From: Kappaphycus alvarezii
Taxonomy: Eukaryota > Rhodophyta > Florideophyceae > Gigartinales > Solieriaceae
Length of the DNA stretch: 64,000 nt
NCBI GenBank assembly: GCA_002205965.3
Contig: NADL03000010.1
Span: 434,001 to 498,000, forward strand
Direction: 5' to 3'
In this document: positions 1 through 9,960 of the stretch, piece after piece
How positions within the stretch are numbered: the stretch's first letter is position 1
How the letters are laid out: every line of letters starts with the position of its first letter
Program-made: the position numbers and the translations under genes
Notes under the pieces: model-generated
Databases searched by the model: none
What the model saw: the letters and a program-made list of their open reading frames with translations, nothing else
What the model was told of the DNA's origin: nothing

Positions 1-1015
1 AACGACTGTATGGTACAATTTTAAGCTATAGTGGGGAAAGAGTCATACTGGTATTTCTGACTATGTGCGATTTTACCGCATAACGGGTATTATGGATACG
101 ATATTAGTCCTATCGCGAATAGGCAACAGTAATAACGAGAACTCTTTAGAGCCCATCGGACGATTTCTCTCATATGAGAACTAAGTTTAGGGCTATATTT
201 TAAGTAATATATTTTCTATTTTTGTGCTGATCTGTAGTTTAAAAAGCAGTGAAAATTGATGAAAAAAATTGTCGGTAATTTTAATGCTGGTCCGAGTACG
301 CCACAGTTTTTTATCACCCTATAACCTTCTATTTTAGTGCTAATTTGCCACATTTTCCGTTTCAGTATCTGGACGTGTGGATGCTTTACCCCAAGTAATG
401 TAAAGTTCTAGGCTGCAACGGTTTACTGTAATTCTATAGTTCTAGAGTATCTTTGCTGTCACAGCAAGCGAGGGCTATCTGTTGCTGTCTGGTTTCCTAC
501 TGGTGTTAGCCAAGATCGCTCACTTTGAGAATTCGTCGCTGTCGTCATCTCGTTCTATAAGCACATCGCTTACAATGGGAGTTTTTCAACACATTGCTTT
601 CTCGGCTTACAGATATTTCAATGGGGTAACTTCCTTCCATCCCCTTTGCTGGAGTGCTGTAGGCATCGGTCAAGCCCTTGCCGGGTTGTGTCTGTTTAGC
701 AGGCCCAAAAAAATGATTAATATATAATAAAATAAAATCTTTAAAAAAAGGTTCCAGCTACCCTCTTCCCCCTTTAATTCCCTTATTGTTTGATAAAGCA
801 CATATTTAAATGTTTTATAGTAAATATATTAACGGGCCCAAAAATATTTTAATCGCCCACTTACTGTAATGCACTAGCAGCGTGGGTTAAAACGACCACA
901 TCTTCCATACATTAAAATAACCCAAAAACTTCCCTTACTGTAAGTATTTTATGAAAAAGAGACTTGTCCTCGTACGAAGGCAAAGTGTGCCTCATTTTAG
1001 ATAGTGATACTATAC
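1..1015. other. AT-rich intergenic flank, no gene recognised
   Basis: I see no protein with family motifs on either strand. The stretch is rich in short A/T runs and TTACTGTAA-like words. A short open frame near 482-727 starts with a non-ATG codon and looks like chance. Confidence 0.5.
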
Positions 1016-1027
1016 CAATCACTGCAA
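1016..1027 (+). repeat. Left terminal inverted repeat of pogo-like element
   Basis: The 12 bases caatcactgcaa match the reverse complement of 3005-3016. The match can be stretched outward with gaps (ctatac against ctgtataa). Confidence 0.6.
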
Positions 1028-2026
1028 TTAGATTGTCTAATTCAATTAGATTTGGTGCAGAATTAGATTAGGCCAGTCTAATTCTCGAGCAGGCATTCTC
1101 AAAATAAGCTTATCATAATTACTTTACAGTAAACAAGTGATAGCTGAAAAGCGTCGGCCAATGCATCGATCTATCGAATTTCTGAAACACAACCTAATCC
1201 CAAAGAACATCTCCACCCTCTCCCAACCCAATCGTACACTCGCATCAATTACTCCTACTGACGGTCCTATAGAACGAGCCATAGCACGCGCCCTTCAAAC
1301 AAGGGAATATAGTCAAGCCCATCCCTATCCCGGAGCCCAAGAAAACCAGCCGATGAAGTCGTGATACACCTCACCAATTCAAATGGGCAAACCAAAAGGA
1401 ATAGTTTATGTGACCAAGATTTAAAAATCGATATGCCGTAACAAAATGGATGGTTGGGACTGTACAAAACGAGGGGAACAAACACATCATTTCCAAAACT
1501 GTCGAGCGATGACCTCAGTTCTTTTCAGGAACCGAGAAAACCAACCCAGCAAAAGCTAGCCTTTGGTAGCAAAAACGAGAAAAGATATTGGCTCTGCGGC
1601 AAGAATTGAGAAAAGAAAAAATTTCGTAGGAACAACTTCCTCAGCTTTTAAGAGAGCTAACTTCAAATGTTTGACCGGTCGCGGGAGAAAACATACTAAA
1701 TAATGCGCAGCGCTCTACGAGGAACTTCTCAGTTATATGTGGATAACGTTTTCGATCGCTGTGCTCCAGCTGCATGCAAGAGCAATTACGGCGAACGCAG
1801 CTTAAGATAGTTCTTTTCATGCTTCCGTCAAAGGATATCCGATATCGAGAAGAACAACAACAATATGGGTGCAACATTTCATGAACATCAACAGAATCGT
1901 TCTGCTTGCCCAAATGGGAAAGCTCATGAAAAGCCCAAAGAACACTCAATTAATTTAACAGGCTATGGCCTTTTATTTGGGATTGTTAAAGAGGGGTTTT
2001 AATGCGCATAAATCAATGAAGAAGAC

Positions 2027-2631
2027 ATGGAAAATGCCGACGAACCCCATTTTGTGTTTAGCTTGGATAATCGAAAAACGCTTTGGTCCCGCGGCGATAA
2101 CCATGTGAAGTACGCGGATTTTTTTTGTCGGTCGGCGACCCAATCACGATTTGTTACGTCTAAGAGGAGGCCCAAATTATTTTTTATTTTGAAGAACAAT
2201 AATAGGTCGTATCCAATGCAGCGTCTCCCAAACAATATAGTGTGTGCTATCGTACAGGACCAAAAGGATGGATGTATGGATCTATTTTGAAAGCCTGGTT
2301 GTCGGAACCCAGTGTTATTAAGGATCTGTCAAACAACCGTAGGCCTATAGTGTACTACGATAACTGCGGTTGGCATATTTTAGACGATGATACCGTTTCC
2401 AAAGTACGGAGGATAAGGAAAGTCATTGAAAAGGTTCCTGCCGATGCTACTGACCTCGTTCAACCCTGTGACTCTTGTTTCATACAGAATATATATGATG
2501 CGTGGAGAGCTCGCTGGGAACAATACAAATATGAGTCTGTTAGATCTAGGGAGTGGAAAAAGCGGAGCGGGAAGTTACCGAACCCAGGGAAGCTTTTTTT
2601 ACGTTTAGTAGCGGAAGCAGTCGTGGTGTGA
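2027..2631 (+). pseudogene. DDE_1 (pogo-like) transposase, C-terminal half, frameshifted
   Basis: The remnant of a cut-and-paste transposase reads in two overlapping frames, 2027-2290 and 2242-2631. The first frame has FSLDNRKTLWSRGDNHVKYAD, then a basic stretch and ILKNNNRSYPM. The second has YRTGPKGWM, then the catalytic core segment VYYDNCGWHILDDD, followed by DATDLVQPCDS and a WRARWE tail. The order YDN-H, then a pattern like PxxATDLxQPxD, is typical of DDE_1 transposases; oomycete and red-algal members read very similarly from memory. The frame change near 2240-2290 may be real decay or a sequence error. The N-terminal DNA-binding half is not recognisable; an open frame at 1137-1364 lies in the right place but shows no motif. 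Confidence 0.7.
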
Positions 2632-2828
2632 ATTCTGAAAGTTACGTAGATGGTATTCAGTACGCTTGCTAAGCAATGATTCGTATCGGAATATCCCTTT
2701 ATTTGAATGGGGAGTGGAAGAGGCGCAGCTTAGTGATGATTTACAAAAGATCATTGCGAGCAACCGCGAGTACTTAAACGGAAAATTGGTGGGAAGCCAA
2801 GATAATTTCTGAATCCTAGGTAAACAGC

Positions 2829-2875
2829 CAATGGTACAGGATTCTAAGCAACTTACATAGAATCCTATACCATTG
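2829..2875. repeat. 18-base-arm hairpin near the transposon 3' end
   Basis: caatggtacaggattcta at 2829-2846 pairs with tagaatcctataccattg at 2858-2875, with one mismatch around an 11-base loop. It lies between the transposase end and the right terminal repeat. It could be a sub-terminal transposase-binding structure or a 3'-end signal. Confidence 0.55.
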
Positions 2876-3004
2876 AATTGCGATTAAATTTGGTTCTTTC
2901 TCCCAAACGTATTTGTAGGTGCGACAATCTGTTGGCCTAATTTAATTACCGCGTAAAGAGTAAGAAATGCTTGTTCATAATTAGATTTGGCTCATAGGCT
3001 GTAG

Positions 3005-3016
3005 TTGCAGTGATTG
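3005..3016 (-). repeat. Right terminal inverted repeat of pogo-like element
   Basis: ttgcagtgattg is the reverse complement of the left copy at 1016-1027. Confidence 0.6.
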
Positions 3017-3654
3017 TTATACAGGCCGATAGACACTAGACGAGCATAGAAGGCACCAAGGTCTCACAGTACTTTTGCATCGCCCCACAGGACCAGGCTG
3101 CGCCCCATTCCATTTTCTACTCTATGATAGAGAAATATGGATACATTATACGTTATCACAGGCTTGCAGAAATCTGTCGCGAGTAGAGCTATAGAGCTCT
3201 TATCGAGGGCGATATCGATTCTTCTACAAAGGCCTGTCGCGCTAGGGGTTTCTTCCAACGCGGCATGTCCGTTGTCTGGTCTCCACATATCTTTTCAGAT
3301 AGACTAAAGGAGTCACCCATGCTCTCCATTGCACAGCGCCCATTTTAAAACCCCCCCGTTTACAGCCGTCCGAAGTCTCGCATTAAAAAAACACCCTATT
3401 TTCTCCAACCATGTGCGTTTTATAGAATCATTTACGCATTATGGATTAGAAGCACAGGGCTAACAGGCCTGTTTCCATATTTTCACACTGCTTCGGGGTA
3501 TGCAAGTAGAGCTACATCCTCCGGGGGGTGCCACCATCGCGCATAGTGATAGGAGAGGATTATCTCGACGAAATGTTGGATCAAGTAATGAGAACGCTGG
3601 CAGAAGGTTTCGTCGACACCGCAGTCCTTAAGGAGTTACAAATCCCGCTCAGAT
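3017..3654. other. No recognised gene
   Basis: A minus-strand open frame at 3064-3288 (74 codons) has no family motif. The rest is unassigned. Confidence 0.4.
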
Positions 3655-4605
3655 CTACTGAGGAAAGAACCTAACACTCCGGATCGGCCTCACCTCGGCC
3701 AAGGAGGTCGTCGCGGCTGCCTTCCTCGCTTCCAGCTCCCAAGCAAATAAGCCATGTGAGTGATTCCTGCCTTCTGTAGTGATCGACTTGGCAACTGACC
3801 AAGAGGCCGAAGCGGCTTCCACCCTATGGATTTCATCATGCAGCCTTCTCGATGGACTTTCAGCCGATACTTTTTCCTCTAACATCCCATCGCAAAAGGG
3901 AGTGACTGACGCAAGCAATGCCGCAGTGAATGAAGAGCTTTCCTGAGTCGGTTGCCGCAAACAAGCCTTCCGGGCCTCAATGAATCTCCGGTGATTCAAG
4001 GAATGGGTTAACTGCCTCCCACGGCAGGTTTGAAGACTGCAGTTAGCACCTGGTACTTCTCGGTATGATTCAAACTCGTTTGTCAGGCCACATTGGTTGA
4101 ACCGGGAACCCTCTGGCTAAGGTTTGGAAGTCCGGAAACCCTGGATGTCCATGGCGGGCACCTCATCCTATGCAGATATAGCTCCCATTGGATCGACCGC
4201 CACGATGACCGGGTCACTCTGCTGGGTGAAGATCTCAGCCTCGGTGCAAGTAATCCCACCATCGAACACCTGTCGCACGGGGAACACAAGACGAGACCGC
4301 TTATCAGCGCAACGAGCGCTGCCGGCACCAATTACTCTGATTTTACCTTCTTGAACCTGCCGGGGCATTCGCAACTCAGAATGAGAACTTTCAACTCTCT
4401 CCCGAGCTTGAACGCAGCCTATGCTGATAAACCAGAAAAACAGCAGGGTTTTGCGGCCGGATTGTCTTACATGAAGAGCCTCGTCCCCGTTCCTATCTCT
4501 ACACTCGAAGGGTGAAAATTCGATGCGTTCTCTCAGATCAAGGGGTGGCATGATCTGTCGCCAGCCAACCTTGGACCGATACTCCAGGATGTGGTCCATT
4601 TTCAT
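3655..4605 (-). CDS. Unassigned coding-like fragments on the minus strand
   Basis: Two minus-strand open stretches, 4168-4605 (145 codons) and 3655-3999 (114 codons), lie head to tail. The distal one is rich in Ala, Glu and Ser, with text such as ARKACLRQPTQESSSFTAAL. The proximal one contains IRVIGAGSARCADKRSRL and VIVAVDPMGAIS. I cannot assign either to a family. They end about 230 bases before the first gypsy LTR and point away from it. They may be the gag-like part of an older retroelement or a broken host gene. Plus-strand frames overlap the same bases (4093-4515) and I cannot rule them out. Confidence 0.25.
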
Positions 4606-4834
4606 TCAACGACACGCTGCGTTATGGTCAGCTTCAGCCCCACCTGGTTGTTGACTGGGCTACCAGCTACTCTTTAGTACTTTTGATGCTCTGTTATTTT
4701 TATTATAGATCCTGCCATAGGATTTGAATTCAAGTCCATAAGCTCCCAACTTTGGCACCACTCTCAATAAATCAACCTCATTCAACCTTGTAACACTGAA
4801 CTGTAGATTCCTGTGTTTCCAGGGATAATAGTAA

Positions 4835-5059
4835 TGTTAGGGATCAGTTAATACGTGGCACGTACACGTGTATTGTCAGCAAAGTGTATTAACAAGTACA
4901 GTAGTATTCTGTCAGCAACGTACCTAGTTTGCATTTTGAGCCCTTCAAAGGTCTATATAAAGTGCCCCTGACCGGGGCTCCAGGACCAGAGAGGCATCAG
5001 TGATTGTGCTACTATCAGTCCTGGTCCGTGCTTTGCAACTTCGGAGTGAATTTGTAACA
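4835..5059 (+). repeat. Gypsy LTR 1 (5' LTR)
   Basis: It starts TGTTAGGG and ends TTGTAACA. A TATA box (tatataa) sits at 4954-4960, followed by a GC hairpin (gcccctgaccggggc). A CACGTG box lies in the first 45 bases. Its left half carries private bases relative to LTRs 2 and 3 (for example gatcagttaata near 4842). Its right end matches LTR 2. Confidence 0.85.
4954..4960 (+). promoter_or_regulatory. TATA box in LTR 1
   Basis: tatataa lies about 100 bases from the LTR 3' end. The same box recurs in LTRs 2 and 3 as tatataag. It is the likely core promoter for the retrotransposon transcript. Confidence 0.5.
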
Positions 5060-5389
5060 TAAAATCGATTTTACCAGCGGGACTACCTGAGCTAGTCAAG
5101 TCGAGGGTGCAATCAAGGTACGAGTGTCTTGGAATCTGTGGACGGGACTCCGTAGTTAAGGCAAGGTAACGCCGTTTCAGAAGATATCTGTGTTCGGTGA
5201 GTCTGTCGGGCACTTCGCAAACTCTCGGGGTTCCTGCTGTTCGCAGGCACGTTAAAAAAGATTGTTTCATCGCCGTATATTGGGGAGGGATTCCGTCAAC
5301 AATTGAAGTACTCAAGGGCGTCATTTCGCCGAACAAAGGTAGAAGAGGTCCTCAAGAAAGTTAGTACGAAGGCGTACAGTTGCCAAATT

Positions 5390-6540
5390 TGAGGCCAAAT
5401 TTCGCCTGGGAACAAGAAACATGGTTCGCCCAGGAACAAGGGCGAATCCGAGCGAGACATACAAAAAGACGCCCAAGAAAATGATGTGCTTCAGAAGTTT
5501 CAGCCAGAGGCTCAAGAAGAAGTTGCTCAATCTCCCGACGTTGAAATTAAAATGAAAGATACATCAAAGGCCGGTCAGTACTCGGTCGCAATGATGGAAG
5601 AAATCCGCGGGGTAGTAAATGGCATTTTGACGGCCGTGAGGGAGGTCTTCCAGCTTACTGAGAAGTTTGGAAGGATACCGGAGCACCCTGAAGGCTATTC
5701 TTCGGAAGCAATGGAAGAGAGGCACGCGCGTGGAGGCTGTACAAAAATAAGATCAAGTAGAGGCTCTGAAGAGGAGGCGTCCGCCATATACCCAGTACAC
5801 CTGGCTCACAAAATATACAGAAGTTCTTAGGAGACCTATCGTTGCCGAAAGGCTGGAGACGGATCATTCTTTGATGGAAAACGCACGTGGTATCGTCTTC
5901 TTAAATACTTTCCAATTCACGAGAAGGATGAAAGACGTCTGCTCTCCTGTGCCTTTGAAAGGGATGCAGTCAGGGTCTTTGACACCGTGGCAGGCGTTCA
6001 CTGGGATGCTACCGCGGATGAGCTGTGGGATCACCTGGAGGCTCGGCTATGCAATAAGGCTCAGCTTGGCGCATTACAGGACAAGTTCCTCAACATGGGG
6101 TGGAATGAACGAATGGAGTCAGTTTCTGCATTTGGAGAACGCCTCAGGTCCGCATCTATGACTATGCAGATCCCAATCTCCGACGAAATAATGGTTAGTC
6201 GCTTCAAAGCGGGTCTCTTGGTACGTCTTCAGGACCAAGCTATGCAAATTTCCGGAGATTTTGACGCTGTAGTCAGCATAGTTTCCCGACTTTCATAGGC
6301 CCAATCGACTACAAGTAGGGAAAGAATAAGGCAGTTCAAAGAGGCTAGAACTAGAAGCGGGGAAGCCGTACCCGCCGTGGCTGGATATAACTATCCGCAG
6401 ATAAGTTGCTTCTGCTGCAACCGAAAGGGGCATATAGTCTTTGACTGCCTTAAGAGAAAGAGAGATCTGGAGCGAAGCCGTATACATAATACACAAGAGG
6501 GGAAGGTTACGGGAACTTGAACCCCCCGGACAGAAATTAA
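5390..6540 (+). pseudogene. gag: Gypsy gag, copy A (broken)
   Basis: This encodes the structural Gag that packages element RNA. Pieces in three frames align with copy B. The N-terminal part (from about 5486) includes VAMMEEIRGVVNGILTAVRE. The matrix/capsid-like core at 5890-6298 has FDGKRTWYRLLKYF, then DELWDHLEARLCNK and DKFLNMGWNERMESVSAFGE, matching the retrotransposon Gag core. A CCHC zinc knuckle, CFCCNRKGHIVFDC (CX2CX4HX4C), lies intact at 6407-6448. An in-frame TAG (6296-6298) separates core from knuckle. Frame changes occur near 5700-5760 and 5860; several are absent in copy B, so some may be sequence error. Confidence 0.75.
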
Positions 6541-6559
6541 ACCCTCAAATTAATGTGAG

Positions 6560-9500
6560 GGTAACAAGCGTGAGAATGTTTGCGCTTGCAGGGAGTCGGG
6601 TTGGGGGCAGGGGATGGAAGACGATGGAGAAGTTGCAGTTTCAGTTACAATCTACGGAGAAAATATAAGATCGCCGCTAGACACAGCCGCATCTTTCATT
6701 TGGATAGATTCGAGATGGTTCCAGGAAAATGACGGCTTGTTATTCCCCATCAAGAGAGAAGCCTGCGCGGCCGATGAACATGAAATAAATTTAACTGGGA
6801 AGGATCTATTTCGTTCCAGATACAGGGATTGCATTTCGAGGAGGAGGTCCGTGTAATGAACACGCTTCCGGATAAGTTGCTGTAAGGGCGCAAGTTCTTG
6901 GAGGAAGCATAAGCTCTTGTTGGACTTGGAAGCAGATACAGCGTCCATCTTGGATGAAGGAGGGCGAGTCTGGGGTCCCCTCACGGCTAGAAGAGACTCT
7001 TGATTTGGCAAGATGGAAGTAATGCAGTCTGTAATTGAAGATCATGAAGTGGACGGTGCGATCAAATCCATGGACCTTATGGATTTTTCCGCAAGCAAGG
7101 AAATGCAACGTAGGCTCAGAGATTTGTTGTGGGAACAGCGTGAAATTCTCAAAGGTCTTGGGAGATTTGTCGGTATTCACCATAAGATATCACTCAGGCC
7201 CAATGTTCAGCCTGTCTGTGATCGCATGCGTAGGCGCTCTCTAATGGAGGAATAAATCGAGCGCAATTCTATGCAGAGAATTTTAGATCTTGGGGTTCTC
7301 GAGCCTTCCATATCACCGTGGGCTACAAATAATGTATTCGTAAAAAAGAAGGACTCAAGTATGGGTATTACATCAGATCCCCGTCTCCTGCACGACTTTA
7401 CGGTCACAGACTCCTACCCTATGGAGAAAATGAGAGAAATATTGGACTGGTTGGGAGGTTAGAAGATCTTTTCGGTGTTTAACCTTAAAAATGGGTTTTA
7501 CCAGGTCCCATTCATCTAGACTCCAAACCGTATACAGCGGTTCGTACAGTGCTGGGTTTGTATCAATACACACGGCTCCCTACGGGTGCTGAAGAACTCC
7601 CCCGGCACGTTTCAGAGGGTTTTGAACAACATCTCGGGAGATCGTAAATGCAAAGACGTTCTGGCCTTCCTACATGATACAATTATTGGGACTGCTACCG
7701 ATAGGGAACATCTCAACTCCCTGGGGGCTATCTTGGATACCCTGCTTAAGGCGGGAGTGAGACTTAAGTTGTCCAAATGCTCTTTTGGTGTCCGGCGAAC
7801 CGAAGTACTCGGCCATTTCGTGGATAAGGACTGTCTGAGGCCTTCGGGCAAGCATATAGAGGCTATCCGCAAGCTAGTCGAGCCGGTGTAGGGCGACGAA
7901 TTAATGAGATTCCTTGGTTTGGTGAACTGTTTCGCCGCTTTCGTCAACCATTTTGTGGACAAAGCTGCCCCGCTCTACGAATTATTACAACCGACCGGGT
8001 TCATTCAGAAACGAAGACATGGGGGGCGCCTAACTATCCCAGATTGGACACGCACATGGGAACCGTCACAGCAGAAGGCATGGAGGGAGTTGAAAGAAGC
8101 CCTGAGCGACCCCAAGTTCCTGGTAGCCCCGATTTGAGGGGCCCAGAAAAGGATTATGACCGATGCCAGCGCGGCGGAGTGCTTCTTCAGTCAGATAAGA
8201 GGGGTTACGGGCGTCCCATTTCGTTTTACAGCAGAGTTCTGAGGAAATCGGAGAGGAATTATGCACCAACGGAAAAGGAATGTCTGGCCATCGTGTATGT
8301 CCTACAGAAGTGCCGCCACTATCTTCATGGGAGTCCCTCACAATTGTAACGGACCGCCTTTCTCTGAAGTGGTTATTAAACCTGAAGGAACCTCGTGAGA
8401 AGTTGGCTAGATTTTTCTCGCAATTCAGGATTTCGACTTCTAGATGGAGCAATCCAACGGACCAGAGCTAGTGGTACCAGATACACTTAGCCGCGATGCA
8501 GTTCCCAAGCCCTTGCGCCAATGATATTATGGGGAGATTGTCTCCAAGAGCTTGCAGCGGGCTATGGAAGAACCCGAAATAGAGACAATCTCGCGACTAG
8601 TAGAAGGGTCTCCGTTGGTAACGTGGGGGGGACCAAGGTACTTATCCCCCGAGCCACTAGAAAATACGAGAGGCGCAGATCGCGGAGTTCGGAGATCTTA
8701 ATGCATACGCAAAACCAGCGATAAGCTCTCCGTGGATGAAGAAGGGATCTTGCGATACTCATGCAGAGACGAGCTTCCTGTGGTTCTACCCAAGTTATTG
8801 GTAGAGGATGTTCTGAAATGGTTCCATCGGTCAAAATTCCATGGTCACTATGGCCTGCGAAGAACGATGAGGAAGCAACTTCCTTGTTGCCACTGGAATG
8901 GTATGACCAAAGATGTGATCTTTTTGTGAAAACTGTCTGCAGTGCAACGTGGACAAGGAGCGCCAGCCGTCAAAGCAGGCCCCCTGTAATTGTTTCACCC
9001 TAAGCGGAGATTCCGACAGGTTGCTTTCGACGTCCAGACCATTAAACCAAGATCATTGAGTGGGAACATAAAGTGTTGGCTATAGTCGATGTCTTCGCGA
9101 GGTTCGTTCGAGCAAAGGCTATCCCAGATGGACAGGCCGAGACGATGACACAGATTCTCATCGATGAATGGATCTAGATATTTGGCCCTATGTAAACTCT
9201 TTTGTTGGATGGAGGACCAAATCTTATCAGATTTGTGGTTAAAAGTCTCACCGGGGTCCTGGGTATCGGCAGAATGTAGTCGTATCCTTTTCATCCGCAG
9301 GCGAGTGGAACCGTCGAAAGATGGAACCATACTCTCGTAAGGGACGCAGCTTGTTTTATGGCCACCGGAACGGAGGACTGGAATGTTCACGTCACCATGG
9401 CTTGCTTAAGATATAACAGTAGTTTGTGTGCGGCCACGAGTATGACCCCCTACAAGGCTATGTTTGGAACAGAAGCCTTTCAAGCATGGGGGGAGGTGGA

Positions 9501-9960
9501 CGCGGCTTGTTTGAAAGCGAAACGGAAAGTCTTTCTCGTTGAATGGAACTCCTCCACCGGCAACTATATGCGCGAGGTAGAAAAGCAAGCTCCAAACCCA
9601 AGAAGGAGTACGACAAGAGAGTTAATCCGATCGCGTTCGCGGAAGGGGACCGCGTCCTGTTGTAGTCGCTAGAATTAAGCAAGGCAGAAGGTAAAAAAGT
9701 CGTCAAGCCTTGGATAGGACCGTATAAGATGAAGCAAAAGCTGGGCAGGGTGGGGTACCTAATCGAATCAGAAATAGGCGGAAAGATAGCCGGTTTCATG
9801 CAAACAGGCTCGGAAGGATTGGAAGCGCGGTGTGTGGTGGGGATTGGAGACCCGACAGATAGCGTGTTCCTCGATTCCTTCAAGAAAATATCCGATATGG
9901 ATATGAGGACCAACGTTAAGGACGGGAAATGTGGAACGGCACGTTAAGGGTGCAACTTTC
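6560..9960 (+). pseudogene. pol: Gypsy pol, copy A: protease, RT, RNase H, integrase (broken)
   Basis: Domains run in Ty3/gypsy order. Protease: VSVTIYGENIRSPLDTAAS near 6640-6700; the DTG site reads D-T-A only because copy A lacks one G present in copy B. RT: VLEPSISPWATNNVFVKK (7290-7350), FSVFNLKNGFYQVPF (7470-7517), LPTGAEELPGTFQRVLNN. The catalytic box reads FLHDT (H at 7673-7675, D at 7676-7678) where D-D is expected, in both copies. RNase H: TDASAAECFFSQ and SERNYAPTEKECLAIVYVLQ (8160-8340). Integrase: an HHCC-type finger (FHRSKFHGHYG, then a CxxC region) at 8815-8950, and a core with VLAIVDVFARFVRAK, LLLDGGPN and FHPQASGTVERW (9075-9320). In-frame stops are TAG 7460-7462, TAG 7889-7891, TAG 9175-9177, TAA 9193-9195 and TAG 9277-9279. 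Frameshifts are frequent. The copy is inactive as written. Confidence 0.85.

Larger units (their letters stand above)
1016..3016 (+). mobile_element. Pogo/Tc1-mariner-like DDE transposon, decayed
   Basis: A 12-base sequence, caatcactgcaa, at 1016-1027 recurs as its exact reverse complement at 3005-3016, just outside a DDE transposase remnant. Both ends sit next to TA-rich bases (tatac and ttata), in keeping with TA target use by this superfamily, although the outermost 2-4 bases do not match perfectly. The size of about 2 kb is normal for the group. Inner AATTAGA-type repeats lie near both ends (1021-1085 and about 2980-2995). The transposase is broken, so the element looks non-autonomous. 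Confidence 0.6.

Noticed and set aside
5060..5090. tRNA primer-binding site after LTR 1
   Set aside because: The bases after the LTR (taaaatcgattttacc) contain no TGG start and match no tRNA 3' end that I know.
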